NCBI GenBank assembly: GCA_002500665.1
Contig: DLRY01000038.1
Span: forward strand, 41,715-105,714
Source: Opitutia bacterium UBA7876
GTDB lineage: Bacteria > Verrucomicrobiota > Verrucomicrobiia > Opitutales > Seribacteraceae
Length of the DNA stretch: 64,000 nt
Direction: 5' to 3'
Positions 1 to 8,690 of this stretch are shown here, in pieces (position 1 is the first letter of the stretch; each line of letters begins with the position of its first letter). Under the pieces are notes generated by a model, which had not been told where the DNA came from, searched no databases, and saw nothing but the letters and a program-made list of their open reading frames with translations. The position numbers and the translations under genes are program-made.

Positions 1-874
1 GCAAATCGACTTCCGCCGGTCTTTCGTACCTTTGGGAGAAGCCCACGTACTCTTTCCAATCCAAATCCAGGCATGAAAAAGCCTCCATCAGAAATTCCCG
101 AACGGTGTGCGTTTCATTAGTGGCGATGACGAAATCGTCCGGGGTGTCTTGCTGAAGCATCAGCCACATCGCCTCGACGTATTCCTTCGCGTAGCCCCAA
201 TCACGCTTCGAGTCCAGGTTACCGAGCATAAGCTTATTCTGCAGGCCCAGTTTGATGCGAGTGGCGGCTCTGGTTATTTTGCGGGTGACAAAGGTTTCCC
301 CTCTTCGAGGAGACTCGTGGTTGAAAAGAATCCCGCTACTGGCGTGAAGGCCATAAGACTCCCGGTAGTTGACGGTAAGCCAGTGGGCAAATACCTTCGA
401 GCAGGCATAGGGGGAACGAGGCCAAAAAGGAGTAGTTTCAACTTGGGGCACTTCCTGGACCTTGCCGAACATCTCCGAGGAGGAGGCTTGGTAGAAGCGA
501 ACCTTGTCGACCAAGCCCGCTTCACGAATCGCTTCCAGGATACGGACTGCCCCCAGACCCGTGACGTCCCCCGTATACTCGGGAATGTCGAAGGAAACCC
601 GCACGTGGCTCTGGGCGCCAAGGTTGTAAATCTCGTCGGGTTGCAGGTCGTAGAGCAGCTTGACCAGTTGCACGGCATCCGCAAGGTCTCCGTAATGCAA
701 GTAGAGCCTCGTGTCGTCGACCAGGGGATCCTTGTAGAGGTGATCGAGTCGGTCGGTGTTGAAAGTGGATGCCCGGCGAACGATTCCATGGACTTCATAT
801 CCCTTTCCCAGCAGAAGCTCGGCCAAATAGGAGCCATCCTGCCCGGTTATTCCGGTAACAAGTGCCTTTTTCAT
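1..874 (-). CDS. gmd: GDP-mannose 4,6-dehydratase, N-terminal 291 residues (runs off the window)
   Basis: Converts GDP-D-mannose to GDP-4-keto-6-deoxy-D-mannose, the precursor of GDP-fucose, GDP-rhamnose and related sugars, in the cytoplasm. Reading the minus strand from an ATG at 874 gives an open frame to base 2 with no stop, so the C-terminus lies outside the window. Visible features are the NAD(P)-binding TGITGQDG motif at residues 7-14, the active-site SSSE at 131-134 with Glu134, and the Tyr156/Lys160 pair (YACSK). The stretch [15 protein letters not shown] is typical of Gmd. No good Shine-Dalgarno precedes the start. It probably belongs to a further polysaccharide cluster to the left. 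Identification is confident. Confidence 0.95.
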   Translation of the reverse strand, partial: MKKALVTGITGQDGSYLAELLLGKGYEVHGIVRRASTFNTDRLDHLYKDPLVDDTRLYLHYGDLADAVQLVKLLYDLQPDEIYNLGAQSHVRVSFDIPEYTGDVTGLGAVRILEAIREAGLVDKVRFYQASSSEMFGKVQEVPQVETTPFWPRSPYACSKVFAHWLTVNYRESYGLHASSGILFNHESPRRGETFVTRKITRAATRIKLGLQNKLMLGNLDSKRDWGYAKEYVEAMWLMLQQDTPDDFVIATNETHTVREFLMEAFSCLDLDWKEYVGFSQRYERPAEVDL

Positions 875-894
875 GATGGGGTCATTCTTACACG

Positions 895-920
895 AAAAAA
901 AGCATGCGTAAAGAATGCTT
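895..920 (-). terminator. terminator-like hairpin just upstream of gmd
   Basis: On the minus strand a 6-bp stem (AAGCAT/ATGCTT, 9-nt loop) is followed by seven T. It sits only about 20 nt before the gmd start codon, and no minus-strand gene lies upstream. It is therefore either a chance structure, a leader attenuator, or insulation against antisense transcription. Seen directly; the function is inferred and weak. Confidence 0.3.
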
Positions 921-949
921 GTTCGCTTCGGGCAAGGCTTTCAACGTCG

Positions 950-978
950 TTGACATGAGGGCGTACACGCTCCATTGT
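950..978 (+). promoter_or_regulatory. probable promoter of tRNA-Val
   Basis: A perfect -35 hexamer TTGACA (950-955) is followed after 17 nt by CATTGT (973-978), a poor -10. The expected transcription start is about 12 nt before the tRNA. Position and spacing support it, while the -10 is weak. Confidence 0.45.
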
Positions 979-997
979 TTCCAAACCGACTTTCTTA

Positions 998-1074
998 GGG
1001 GGATTAGCTCAGTTGGTTAGAGCGCATGCATGACACGCATGAGGTCACTGGTTCGACTCCAGTATCTCCCACCA
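998..1074 (+). tRNA. tRNA-Val (anticodon GAC), CCA encoded
   Basis: Folds as a full cloverleaf. The acceptor stem GGGGGAT/ATCTCCC contains one G-U pair, the D-arm is GCTC...GAGC, and the anticodon stem CATGC/GCATG has the loop ATGACAC. The T-arm ACTGG/CCAGT carries the loop TTCGACT. The anticodon GAC reads valine GTC codons. The 3' CCA is encoded at 1072-1074. Confidence 0.95.
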
Positions 1075-1320
1075 CCCTTGAATTCAGTTCAAACCTTTGT
1101 TCCAATCAGAAAAGGATACCTAACCCTATTAAGGAAGTTGAGAGTGAAATTCATCACACCTCTCAACCCCGCATTACCTGCAGAACGGAAGAACACTCGC
1201 AGTACGATAAATTTTCATAAGATTTAAATTTCTCCTTTGACAATTGTAATGGATAAATTTTCAGTTGTTTCAGTTGCATTTTATGCATTTGAAACTTGAA
1301 CTTAGGAGGAAAATAAAATC

Positions 1321-1671
1321 ATGAGTTGGTATATTGCAGTTCTACGGAATTACGCTGGATTTAGTGGTCGAGCAAGGCGTTCGGAATATTGGATGTTCAC
1401 TCTTTTCAATATAATAATTTTGATGATTTTGCTATTCGGAATTTCAATAGTGAGCCCTGAGATAGGAGGCTTGGCGTATATGATTTACGCACTTGGTACC
1501 TTAATACCCAGCTTAGCGGTTCTCATAAGAAGGCTTCACGACACGAACAAGTCGGGGTGGATGTGTTTGATCTCCTTAATTCCGGTTATAGGTGGAATCT
1601 GGCTTTTGATCCTGTTGGTACAAGATGGAACTCAGGGGCCAAACGATTACGGGGAAGACCCCAAGGCTTAG
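1321..1671 (+). CDS. DUF805 family membrane protein
   Basis: Small integral membrane protein of 116 residues belonging to DUF805, whose biochemical role is not established. Family signatures are present: FSGRARRSEYW at residues 14-24, a second hydrophobic block, RRLHDTNKSGW after the second segment, and NDYGEDP at the C-terminus. Hydrophobicity suggests three to four membrane helices. A strong AGGAGG lies at 1304-1309, 11 nt before the ATG. It appears monocistronic. The 246-base stretch before it (1075-1320) is A+T-rich; it has a TTGACA at 1237-1242 without a convincing -10 and no other gene that can be supported. Confidence 0.9.
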   Translation: MSWYIAVLRNYAGFSGRARRSEYWMFTLFNIIILMILLFGISIVSPEIGGLAYMIYALGTLIPSLAVLIRRLHDTNKSGWMCLISLIPVIGGIWLLILLVQDGTQGPNDYGEDPKA

Positions 1672-1816
1672 CCCAACTTATAGAAACAGGTTTTATTTTC
1701 AATACAGTAGCCTTATCCTAGGAAGGCTGCAGGCGTTGCTTTTCCGGCTAATAATCAGCCATAGAAAATAGATATCAGTTGATCAATCCCCTCCAAACGT
1801 CATACCTTCGTCTTTC

Positions 1817-1984
1817 ATGACGAAGGGAAGGAAATCGCCGCTGGAATGGATCATTATCATCGGATTGACGCTTGTCTTCGCATCGATCTGGCTTCTGGCT
1901 CACTATAACCTTTCCCGTGAACCGCCCTATCACAAGGGCCCTGGAAGCGTGGGCTACGAAGAACCCGGCAAGCCCGGAGAATGA
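1817..1984 (+). CDS. small single-pass membrane protein, 55 residues
   Basis: Short open frame starting ATG at 1817. The protein has a basic N-terminus (MTKGRKSPLEW), one hydrophobic helix at about residues 11-28 (IIIIGLTLVF...WLLA), then a soluble tail rich in Pro, Gly and Tyr. Its stop codon overlaps the start of the following SDR gene in an ATGA arrangement (1981-1984), which argues for real, translationally coupled expression. No clear Shine-Dalgarno is visible. No family is recognised. Its topology (N-in, C-out) would put the tail in the periplasm. It may simply be a short unknown partner of the SDR gene. Confidence 0.55.
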   Translation: MTKGRKSPLEWIIIIGLTLVFASIWLLAHYNLSREPPYHKGPGSVGYEEPGKPGE

Positions 1985-2658
1985 GCGGAAGCGTATGCAT
2001 AACGGGGTGCTCACGCGGGCTCGGTCGGGCCTTGGCCGTCGAGTTTACAGACCGTGGATGGAAGGTAGCGGGTGGGGCCAGAAACAAGGGTTGCATCGAG
2101 GAACTTAAGGCCGAACTGGGGCAAGGCTCCCACCTGCAGGTTCTCGACGTATCCGTGCCGGAGCAGGTGGACTCTTTCGCAATTGCGACGATTAACAAGA
2201 TCGGTTGTCCTGACTTGCTCGTCAACAACGCGGGCATGATCAATGCAAATGCAAAGCTGAAGGACGTCTCGGCGGGAGAATTCGCCCAAGTATTGAACAC
2301 TAACCTGGGCGGAACCCACAATATGATTCGAGCCTTCCTCCCCGCAATGGAGAAACGGGGACGAGGGATCATCGTTAACTTCAGTTCCTACTGGGGCAGA
2401 TCAACCGCACCCGAGGTTGGCCCATACTGCGCCAGCAAGTGGGGCGTGGAAGGTTTGACCCGTTCCCTTGCCCAGGAGCTTCCGGCGGGGCTGGGAACCG
2501 TCGCATTCAACCCCGGCGTCATTCACACCGACATGCTCCGTTCCTGCTTTGGGGAAGAGGCGAAAAACTATGAGGACCCGACTTCCTGGGCCAAAAGGGC
2601 CACGGAATGCCTCGTTGGCCTAAGCCCGGACCAGAACGGCGAGACGATCGTTCCCTGA
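1981..2658 (+). CDS. short-chain dehydrogenase/reductase
   Basis: Classical SDR oxidoreductase of 225 residues using NAD(P)(H); the substrate cannot be told from sequence. It shows the cofactor motif TGCSRGLG (residues 8-15), the structural NNAG (82-85), the catalytic Ser135/136 in VNFSSYWG, and Tyr149/Lys153 in YCASK, followed by NPGVIHTDM. All catalytic residues are intact. The start overlaps the stop of the preceding 55-codon gene by four bases, so the two are probably co-translated. A hairpin follows the stop codon. Confidence 0.9.
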   Translation: MSGSVCITGCSRGLGRALAVEFTDRGWKVAGGARNKGCIEELKAELGQGSHLQVLDVSVPEQVDSFAIATINKIGCPDLLVNNAGMINANAKLKDVSAGEFAQVLNTNLGGTHNMIRAFLPAMEKRGRGIIVNFSSYWGRSTAPEVGPYCASKWGVEGLTRSLAQELPAGLGTVAFNPGVIHTDMLRSCFGEEAKNYEDPTSWAKRATECLVGLSPDQNGETIVP

Positions 2659-2687
2659 AGCCCGGGTTTGATCCGAATGGGCTTTTC
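2658..2687 (+). terminator. possible terminator after the SDR gene
   Basis: AAGCCC (2658-2663) can pair with GGGCTT (2679-2684), with a four-base T run at the 3' side. The loop is long (15 nt) and the T run short, so the strength is uncertain. The location directly after the SDR stop and before a new promoter-like element supports it. Confidence 0.4.
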
Positions 2688-2707
2688 ATCCCTTCACCCT
2701 GACTGTA

Positions 2708-2713
2708 TATACT
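2708..2713 (+). promoter_or_regulatory. -10 element placed for a leaderless Dabb mRNA
   Basis: TATACT ends only 4 nt before the ATG at 2718 and there is no Shine-Dalgarno, so initiation at or next to the ATG would give a leaderless transcript. No convincing -35 hexamer is visible. This is an inference from spacing alone. Confidence 0.35.
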
Positions 2714-2717
2714 TCGC

Positions 2718-3017
2718 ATGCTTACACACACGGTAATTTTCTGGTTGAAGGAAAACCTCACCGAGGAAGACAAGGGCTTGTTTTTCGACGGTGTAAGAAC
2801 CCTCTTGACCATCGAGTCGGTCGAGACGGGTTATCTGGGAACCCCCGCCCAAACCCCCGAGCGACCCGTCGTCGACTCCTCCTTCGGTTGCTCCCTAACC
2901 GTCGTGTTGCCCGACCTCGAGGCTCACGATCTCTATCAGGCGGACCCGACCCACCTCGCTTTCGTGGAGAAATGCGGTCATCTTTGGGACCGGGTGATTA
3001 TCTACGACGCGGACTGA
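2718..3017 (+). CDS. Dabb (stress-responsive alpha/beta barrel) domain protein
   Basis: Protein of 99 residues matching the Dabb domain, a dimeric ferredoxin-like fold of mostly unknown function. Typical features are the opening HTVIFWLKENLTEE, a central hydrophobic strand in SLTVVLPDLEAHDLYQADPTHLAFVE, and an end dominated by W and V (LWDRVIIYD). It is a single-domain protein of normal family length. There is no Shine-Dalgarno, and a -10-like TATACT sits right before the start. Its last 16 bases overlap the 3' end of the convergent permease gene. Confidence 0.85.
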   Translation: MLTHTVIFWLKENLTEEDKGLFFDGVRTLLTIESVETGYLGTPAQTPERPVVDSSFGCSLTVVLPDLEAHDLYQADPTHLAFVEKCGHLWDRVIIYDAD

Positions 3018-4189
3018 TCTTCCTTACCGCTCAGCAAACCATCCCCTGACTGGTCGATTAGAAAACGGAACAGGCCGTAGGCAAGGACGATCGCCATGGG
3101 GCCGATCACGAAGCCTTGGGGACCGTAAGCGAGTATGCCTCCGATGATGCCGAGGAAGAGGAGAAAGCTCAACCAGGCACCCTGCTCGTGCAGGCGACGT
3201 CCCATCCCGGTTCGCGCTCGACTTACCAAGTAATTCAGAAATAGGCAAAGGCCTGCCATGAGGACGGCTAGTTCCGGTTCCCCCCTTGTCCACACTAGTG
3301 ATGACAAGGGCAACCATACCATGGCGCTTCCGACGACTGGCACCAAACCCACGAAGGCGCCGATGAAGAAAACCGGCAGGAAAAAGAAGCCGCCCACGAA
3401 ATGAGCCACAAGGCCCAACAGGATCCCTCTCAGCAGAGAAGTAAGAACGGTATCGCTAAGCAACCTGAGGGTGATCTTCCGGTGCAACTGAAACCAAAGA
3501 CGGACCTCTTCCTGACGGAACCCTCCGACTTTCATCGCTTGGTTGAGAAAGGTAGATCCGTGGGCATAGAGAAAGGAAAGGGCGATCAAGGCCAAGGCCA
3601 ACTCGGCCACGAAACCACGCGTCCCCTTAAAGAGAAACTCAAGAAAGGTACCGGAAAACTCGTGGGTATCTCCAACGAGGTTCGAAACGAACTGGATGGT
3701 CTTTTCCTTGTCGAGGGGAAGGCGGGGATAGATTTTCTGGATTTCACCCACCCCATCGGCGACGCTCGCCAAGAGGGCTGCCCGACCTTTTTCCTCCCCC
3801 ATGGCAAGGGACCAGACGGTTTCGCTTATCCCCTCCCCTTCTCCTCGCTGCAGAAGAAGAAGAACAAAAGGCGAAAGAAGGACCAGAAGCAGGAGAACGG
3901 TGGAGAGCACGGCGCAGAGCTCGGACCTTCTACGTTCTTGGAATTTCGGCAGGTATCGTCTGCCGAGCCTCTCGATGGGGCGATAGAACACGGGATAAGT
4001 AAGGGCAGCCAAGGAAACCGCAAAGAGAATAAACTCGAAGAGTGGACGAAAGGTCCCGTAAAGGGGGACGATGAGAATGAGCAAAGCCAGTATGATGAGA
4101 GATCGCCTTCTCCAGAGTTGCCAGAAATCGTTCCTCTTCATGGACAGAAGGTCCTCGGACGTCTTGTCTGGCGGGTCGTTTTCGGTCAT
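3002..4189 (-). CDS. AI-2E family (PerM-like) membrane permease
   Basis: Multi-pass inner-membrane protein of 395 residues, AI-2E transporter family. Members are implicated in autoinducer-2 export or, in other lineages, Na+/H+ exchange, so the substrate is not assignable. It has two early hydrophobic helices, a soluble segment at about residues 110-200, then clustered helices including the family-typical GLVPVVGSAMVWLPL and a C-terminal YGPQGFVIGPMAIVLAYGL. The ATG at 4189 is chosen because it follows the uvrA stop by 16 nt and has GAAGG upstream; a longer frame would run back into uvrA. Probably co-transcribed with uvrA. Confidence 0.85.
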   Translation of the reverse strand: MTENDPPDKTSEDLLSMKRNDFWQLWRRRSLIILALLILIVPLYGTFRPLFEFILFAVSLAALTYPVFYRPIERLGRRYLPKFQERRRSELCAVLSTVLLLLVLLSPFVLLLLQRGEGEGISETVWSLAMGEEKGRAALLASVADGVGEIQKIYPRLPLDKEKTIQFVSNLVGDTHEFSGTFLEFLFKGTRGFVAELALALIALSFLYAHGSTFLNQAMKVGGFRQEEVRLWFQLHRKITLRLLSDTVLTSLLRGILLGLVAHFVGGFFFLPVFFIGAFVGLVPVVGSAMVWLPLSSLVWTRGEPELAVLMAGLCLFLNYLVSRARTGMGRRLHEQGAWLSFLLFLGIIGGILAYGPQGFVIGPMAIVLAYGLFRFLIDQSGDGLLSGKEDQSAS

Positions 4190-4205
4190 GTTGCTTATAC
4201 CTTCA

Positions 4206-7091
4206 TTACTCCCCGTGAAAGGTCTTCGCAAGATGCTTTCTGAGAAACCTCCCGGTATGAGTCTTCTTGCGGGCAAGGGCTTTTGGCGTTCCCTCGAAAA
4301 CCAGTTTGCCTCCTTTATCCCCACCTTCGGGACCTATCTCAATGACGTGATCGGCCAGGCTAATGACGTCCATATTGTGCTCGATCACGACCAAGGTATT
4401 GCCGGCGTCCCGGAGCTTGAAAAGCAGATCCATCAAGCGCTGCACGTCAAGCCAATGCAAACCGGTCGTGGGCTCGTCCAGAAGATAGAGCGCCCGGCCG
4501 GACTGCTTGCGGCTGAGCTCGAGGGAAAGCTTGAGCCTCTGCGCCTCTCCTCCGGAAAGGGTATTGGCCGCCTGACCCAGCCTGAGATAACCCAGACCGA
4601 CTGCCTCAAGGGTTTGCAGCTTAGCGAGAACCGAAGGATGTTTTTGGAAAAGCTCCGAGGCCTCCGAGATTGACATTTCAAGAACCTCGGCAATGTTTTT
4701 TCCACGAAAGCGAACCTCTAGGGTCTCCCTGTTGTAGCGCTTGCCCTTGCAGCTCTCGCATTCCACGAAAACGTCGGCCAGGAACTGCATGTCCAGCTTT
4801 ACCATACCGTCTCCCTTGCAACGCTCGCAACGCCCGCCGGCCAAGTTGAAACTGAAACGACCAGGGGTATAGCCGCGCACGCGGCTGAGCGAGCACTGCG
4901 AAAATAGTTTTCGAAGCAGGTCGAAGAGCTTGACGAAGGTGGCGGGGTTGGAGCGCGGGCTCTTGCCGATAGGTGACTGGTCCACCCGGACGGCCTGGTC
5001 GAAATGATCCAAACCCTCGATCCCCGAATGAGCCCCCGGGACTTGCTTGGCCCTGTGCAGGCGGTGGGCGGCGGTCTTGGCGAGAATCTCGTTGACGAGC
5101 GTACTCTTGCCCGAACCGGAAATCCCGCAAACGACGTTGAGCAGGCCGACGGGAAAGGAAACGTCGATATTCCTAAGGTTGTTTGCCCGGGCGGCCCGCA
5201 CAACGAGGGATGCGTCGGACGGCTTCTTTTCCTTGGCGTCCTTGCGGACGCCATCACGCCCGGAAAGGAAGGATCCGGTAATGCTTGAGGAGGAGGATAC
5301 GCACTTGGAAAGATTTCCGGCGAAGATGAGTTCGCCTCCATCTTCCCCTGCCCCAGGCCCGATCTCAAGGAGATGATCGCAGGCCAGCAAGGTCTCGGCA
5401 TCATGCTCGACCACAATGACGGTATTGCCTCGGTCCCTCAACCCCTCCAGAACCTTGAGCAACCGGTTGTGATCAGCGGGATGAAGGCCAACGCTTGGTT
5501 CGTCCAGGGCGTAGGTCACGCCGACCAAACCCATGCCCAACTGGGTCGCAAGGCGAGACCTCTGGGCCTCCCCTCCACTCAAGGTACGATAAGGGCGGTC
5601 TAGGGAAAGATAACCCAAGCCGACTTGATCGAGAAAGCCCAGGCGCTGATCCAATCCATTTAGCGCATCCATGACCTGCATGCACGACTCCTCCTTTCGC
5701 AAGTCGTTTTCAACAAAAGACTTGGCTTTAGATATCGGTAGAGACAAGAAGGAATCGAATGATAAGCCGCCCAAGGTTACTGCCCGAGAGTAGGAGGAAA
5801 GTCTTCCCGCACCGCACGCCTTGCAGGGAGCCCCCACTTGATAGGTCAGCAACTTGGCCCTCAGTCCCTCGCTGGAGGTATTTCTCATGGTCTCTTCAAG
5901 ATCTCTAAGGGCTCCTGGAAATGGCTGACTCTTGGCCCTGCCTCTCCCGATCCGTAGCTTTAATTCGTATTTCTTCCTCCCGTCGCCATGAAGGAGAAAC
6001 TTGCGTATTTCCGGGGAAAGTTCGGACCATGGCGTCCTGGGGTCGATCGGAACCTGCTCGCACAAATCCCTAATGATATTCTTTCGCAGGGACATCATTT
6101 TCTTGGATCCCAGCCTCCAAGGCTTGATCACTCCCTTAGCCAAGGAAAGCGAGGGGTCCGGAATCACGAGGTTCTCAAGAAAGCTTAGCACCTGCCCGAG
6201 CCCATCGCATTTCTCGCAGGCGCCCTCGGGGTGGTTCCATGAGAAATGGCGGGGGGTAACGGTTGGGTAAGTCTTTCCGCATTTCTCGCAGGCGTAACTT
6301 TGCGAGAGACGCAGTTCCCGAAAGGAAGACGCTTCCTCAAGCAGGATGAGGGCTCGTTCATCTCCTTCCTTGAAGGCCAACTCCATAGAGTCGGCCACGC
6401 GGCTTCTGGTTTTGGGGCCAACCGACAAACGGTCGATCACCAGCTCGACCTCGAGCTCCCTCCCTCGGGTTTTCTCGGGAATCAAGTCACGGTCATCAAG
6501 ACGCTTGATCTCGCCCTCGATCCGCACCCTCTGGAATCCCCTTCTTTCCAGACCAGGCAATTCCTCCCGAAGAACGGATGCCTTGGCGGCAAGCAAGGGG
6601 GCGAGAATAATGGCCCGCTTACCTTCTCCCTCGGACATGATTTGGGCCACGCAGTCGTCCAACGTCCGACGGTACACGGGCGAACCGTCGTCAGGACAAT
6701 GAGGGCGGCCGGCGGTAGCCCACAGAAGCCGGGCGTAGTCGGCGATCTCTGTGGCCGTGGCTACCGTGCTCCTGGGGCCGGCAGTGCGGGCCGTGGCCTG
6801 CTCGATGGCAAGCACGGGGGACAGGCCCTCGACGTAGTCGACGTCGGGACGACGGACTTTTTCGAGAGCTTGACGGGCCTTCGGGGAGAGGCTCTCGACG
6901 TACTTTCGGTGGCCTTCTGCCGCTAGGACGTCGAAGACAAGGGAGGATTTCCCGGAGCCACTGACCCCAGTGACGCCGATCAACTTCCCTCGCGGGAACT
7001 TGGCCAGGATACCCTTGAGGTTGTTCTCACGGGCGCCCTTGACCAGAATCTCGCCCGATTTCAGCTCACGCTTTCGTTTTTCCTCAACCAT
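4206..7091 (-). CDS. uvrA: UvrA-type excinuclease ABC subunit A (somewhat divergent)
   Basis: ATP-dependent DNA damage-sensing subunit of nucleotide excision repair; as a dimer it loads UvrB. At 961 residues it is close to the usual length. It contains Walker A GVSGSGKSS (42-50), YVESLSPKARQ, EGLSPVLAIEQ, an intact UvrB-binding region with VRIEGEI and VVIDRL-type strands, a Zn module CEKCG, two LSGGEAQR signatures, a second Walker A GISGSGKST, and a second Zn module (CERCKGDG...CESCKGKRYN). Positions such as PRSTVATATEIADYARLLW differ from the standard PRSTVGTVTEIYDYLRLL, so this could be a second UvrA paralogue in the genome. The AI-2E permease follows directly. Confidence 0.93.
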   Translation of the reverse strand: MVEEKRKRELKSGEILVKGARENNLKGILAKFPRGKLIGVTGVSGSGKSSLVFDVLAAEGHRKYVESLSPKARQALEKVRRPDVDYVEGLSPVLAIEQATARTAGPRSTVATATEIADYARLLWATAGRPHCPDDGSPVYRRTLDDCVAQIMSEGEGKRAIILAPLLAAKASVLREELPGLERRGFQRVRIEGEIKRLDDRDLIPEKTRGRELEVELVIDRLSVGPKTRSRVADSMELAFKEGDERALILLEEASSFRELRLSQSYACEKCGKTYPTVTPRHFSWNHPEGACEKCDGLGQVLSFLENLVIPDPSLSLAKGVIKPWRLGSKKMMSLRKNIIRDLCEQVPIDPRTPWSELSPEIRKFLLHGDGRKKYELKLRIGRGRAKSQPFPGALRDLEETMRNTSSEGLRAKLLTYQVGAPCKACGAGRLSSYSRAVTLGGLSFDSFLSLPISKAKSFVENDLRKEESCMQVMDALNGLDQRLGFLDQVGLGYLSLDRPYRTLSGGEAQRSRLATQLGMGLVGVTYALDEPSVGLHPADHNRLLKVLEGLRDRGNTVIVVEHDAETLLACDHLLEIGPGAGEDGGELIFAGNLSKCVSSSSSITGSFLSGRDGVRKDAKEKKPSDASLVVRAARANNLRNIDVSFPVGLLNVVCGISGSGKSTLVNEILAKTAAHRLHRAKQVPGAHSGIEGLDHFDQAVRVDQSPIGKSPRSNPATFVKLFDLLRKLFSQCSLSRVRGYTPGRFSFNLAGGRCERCKGDGMVKLDMQFLADVFVECESCKGKRYNRETLEVRFRGKNIAEVLEMSISEASELFQKHPSVLAKLQTLEAVGLGYLRLGQAANTLSGGEAQRLKLSLELSRKQSGRALYLLDEPTTGLHWLDVQRLMDLLFKLRDAGNTLVVIEHNMDVISLADHVIEIGPEGGDKGGKLVFEGTPKALARKKTHTGRFLRKHLAKTFHGE

Positions 7092-7176
7092 GGAAAACTA
7101 GCATGATTGAGCGTCGATCCCATGCCAAGCAGGATAAAAAGTTCTTCTCATCTCTCTCACCCTCTATTAGGAAGGA

Positions 7177-7446
7177 ATGGTGAACGAACCCATACTATAC
7201 GTCAAACAAGGTTGCCCTTGGTGCGTCGATGCCTTGGACTATTTCGCCCGCAAGGAAATCGAAATGGAAGTCGTGGACGTCCGAACCGATCCCTCCAGAA
7301 TGAACGAATTGCTTGAGATCAGCGGCCAATCCAAGACGCCTACGCTAAAACACGGCGACTTCGTGGTGGCCGACTTCGACCTGGATGAATTCGAGGCGGC
7401 CTTGGCCGCAAATCCCCAAGCGGCAAAGGGACTGGGGTTCGGTTAG
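7177..7446 (+). CDS. glutaredoxin-family protein
   Basis: Thioredoxin-fold redox protein of 89 residues with the dithiol active site CPWC at residues 13-16. The cis-proline loop [10 protein letters not shown] and the C-terminal [10 protein letters not shown] helix fit glutaredoxins. It would use glutathione or a similar thiol, with the partner unknown. AGGAAGG lies almost on top of the ATG at 7177, so the GTG at 7180 (second codon) may be the true start. Its stop overlaps the 3' end of the convergent aminotransferase gene. Confidence 0.85.
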   Translation: MVNEPILYVKQGCPWCVDALDYFARKEIEMEVVDVRTDPSRMNELLEISGQSKTPTLKHGDFVVADFDLDEFEAALAANPQAAKGLGFG

Positions 7447-8627
7447 ATTTCCCGGCAAAAGTCCTGGATACGGGAAAGTCCCTTCTCGATGACTTCATCC
7501 GAGGTCGCATAGCTCAGCCGGACGTAACCGTCGGCGCCAAATGCGTGACCTGAGACCACCGCAACCTTCCGCTCCTCCAGCAACCGGGTGGAGAATTCCT
7601 CCGAACCAAGACCCAGTTCAGAGATGTTGGGGAAAAGATAAAAGGCCCCTTGGGCCCTCTGGCAACTGACTCCCTCGATGGCTTCAAGGCCCTCAAGCAA
7701 ATTCAATCGACGCCTGTCGAAATGAACGAGCATTTCCGAGACCGCATCCATGGCGCGGTCCCAACCGAGCATGGCCTCGAGGGCCCCGTACTGGGCAAAG
7801 GTCGTTGCGTTGGAGGAAGTCTGGCTTTGCAGGTCGGCGACCGCCTTTGCGATTTCGGGGTTCGCTACAAGCGTCCCAAGGCGCCAACCGGTCATGGAAA
7901 AGGTCTTGCTGAAACCGGAAACCGTTACGACCCTCTCGGCCGCCTCGGGACCAAAGGAAGAAGGACGGTGATGCTCGGCCCCATCATAAAGAAGATACTC
8001 GTAGATCTCATCGGACATGACGAGGAAATCATGCCTGCAGGCAAGCTCCACGATAGCCTCCATTTCGGCTTTTTCGTAGAGGCATCCGGTCGGGTTGGAA
8101 GGGCTGTTGAGGATCAGCATGCGGGTCGAGGGAGTGAGGGCATCCTCGATCTGTGCGGGGGTGACCTTGAAACCCTGCTCATCACCCGCAAATACTACCC
8201 TGGAAGTCGCTCCCGCCAATTTGACCATTTCAGGGTAACTCACCCAGTAGGGGGCGGGGATGATAACCTCGTCACCCGGACCACAGGTGGCAAGGATGGC
8301 TAGGTAGCAGGAATATTTTCCGCCCGGGCTAACCACCACTTGCCCCGGGGATGGCTCGGAAAGAACGCCTAAGGCGGCATACCTTTCCGCCAAGGCCTCC
8401 CTGAGTGGAGGAATTCCCGCGGCAGGGGCATACTTGGTCTTGCCTTCGGCCAGGGCCTTGGCCGAGGCCTCCTTTATGAAGGAAGGTGTATCGAAATCAG
8501 GCTCGCCGGCTCCGAATCCACATACGTCCTCCCCGGCAGCCTTCATGGCCTTGGCCTTTGAATCCACGGCCAACGTGGGTGAAGGCGAAACGTTACGGGC
8601 CCATTGTGATAAGTATCCATTCTTCAT
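7443..8627 (-). CDS. class I pyridoxal-phosphate aminotransferase (aspartate aminotransferase type)
   Basis: PLP enzyme of 394 residues resembling the Ib subgroup of aspartate/prephenate aminotransferases. It carries [11 protein letters not shown] near the N-terminus, NPTG at 178-181, SDEIY for PLP contact, the Schiff-base lysine Lys241 in [13 protein letters not shown], and the substrate-carboxylate Arg in the final YVRLSYA. It is therefore expected to interconvert aspartate/oxaloacetate and glutamate/2-oxoglutarate; substrate preference cannot be fixed by sequence. It stands 63 nt downstream of the LolA-like gene. Confidence 0.88.
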   Translation of the reverse strand: MKNGYLSQWARNVSPSPTLAVDSKAKAMKAAGEDVCGFGAGEPDFDTPSFIKEASAKALAEGKTKYAPAAGIPPLREALAERYAALGVLSEPSPGQVVVSPGGKYSCYLAILATCGPGDEVIIPAPYWVSYPEMVKLAGATSRVVFAGDEQGFKVTPAQIEDALTPSTRMLILNSPSNPTGCLYEKAEMEAIVELACRHDFLVMSDEIYEYLLYDGAEHHRPSSFGPEAAERVVTVSGFSKTFSMTGWRLGTLVANPEIAKAVADLQSQTSSNATTFAQYGALEAMLGWDRAMDAVSEMLVHFDRRRLNLLEGLEAIEGVSCQRAQGAFYLFPNISELGLGSEEFSTRLLEERKVAVVSGHAFGADGYVRLSYATSDEVIEKGLSRIQDFCREI

Positions 8628-8690
8628 ATTTCGGAGGGAAACTTAGGGAATTGACGGAGGCGGGCAAGTTCTTTTAACCCAATACTCGAT

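Noticed and set aside
107..958. Plus-strand open frame of 283 codons opposite gmd
   Set aside because: The protein has no recognisable domain and lies antisense to a clearly conserved Gmd reading frame; it is a shadow.
1237..1265. TTGACA upstream of the DUF805 gene as a promoter
   Set aside because: No acceptable -10 hexamer at 15-19 nt spacing.
6650..6720. UvrA first domain reads CPDDG where some UvrA proteins have a second cysteine
   Set aside because: Escherichia coli UvrA, as I recall it, also lacks a Cys pair here (CPDHD), so this is normal variation, not a lost zinc site.
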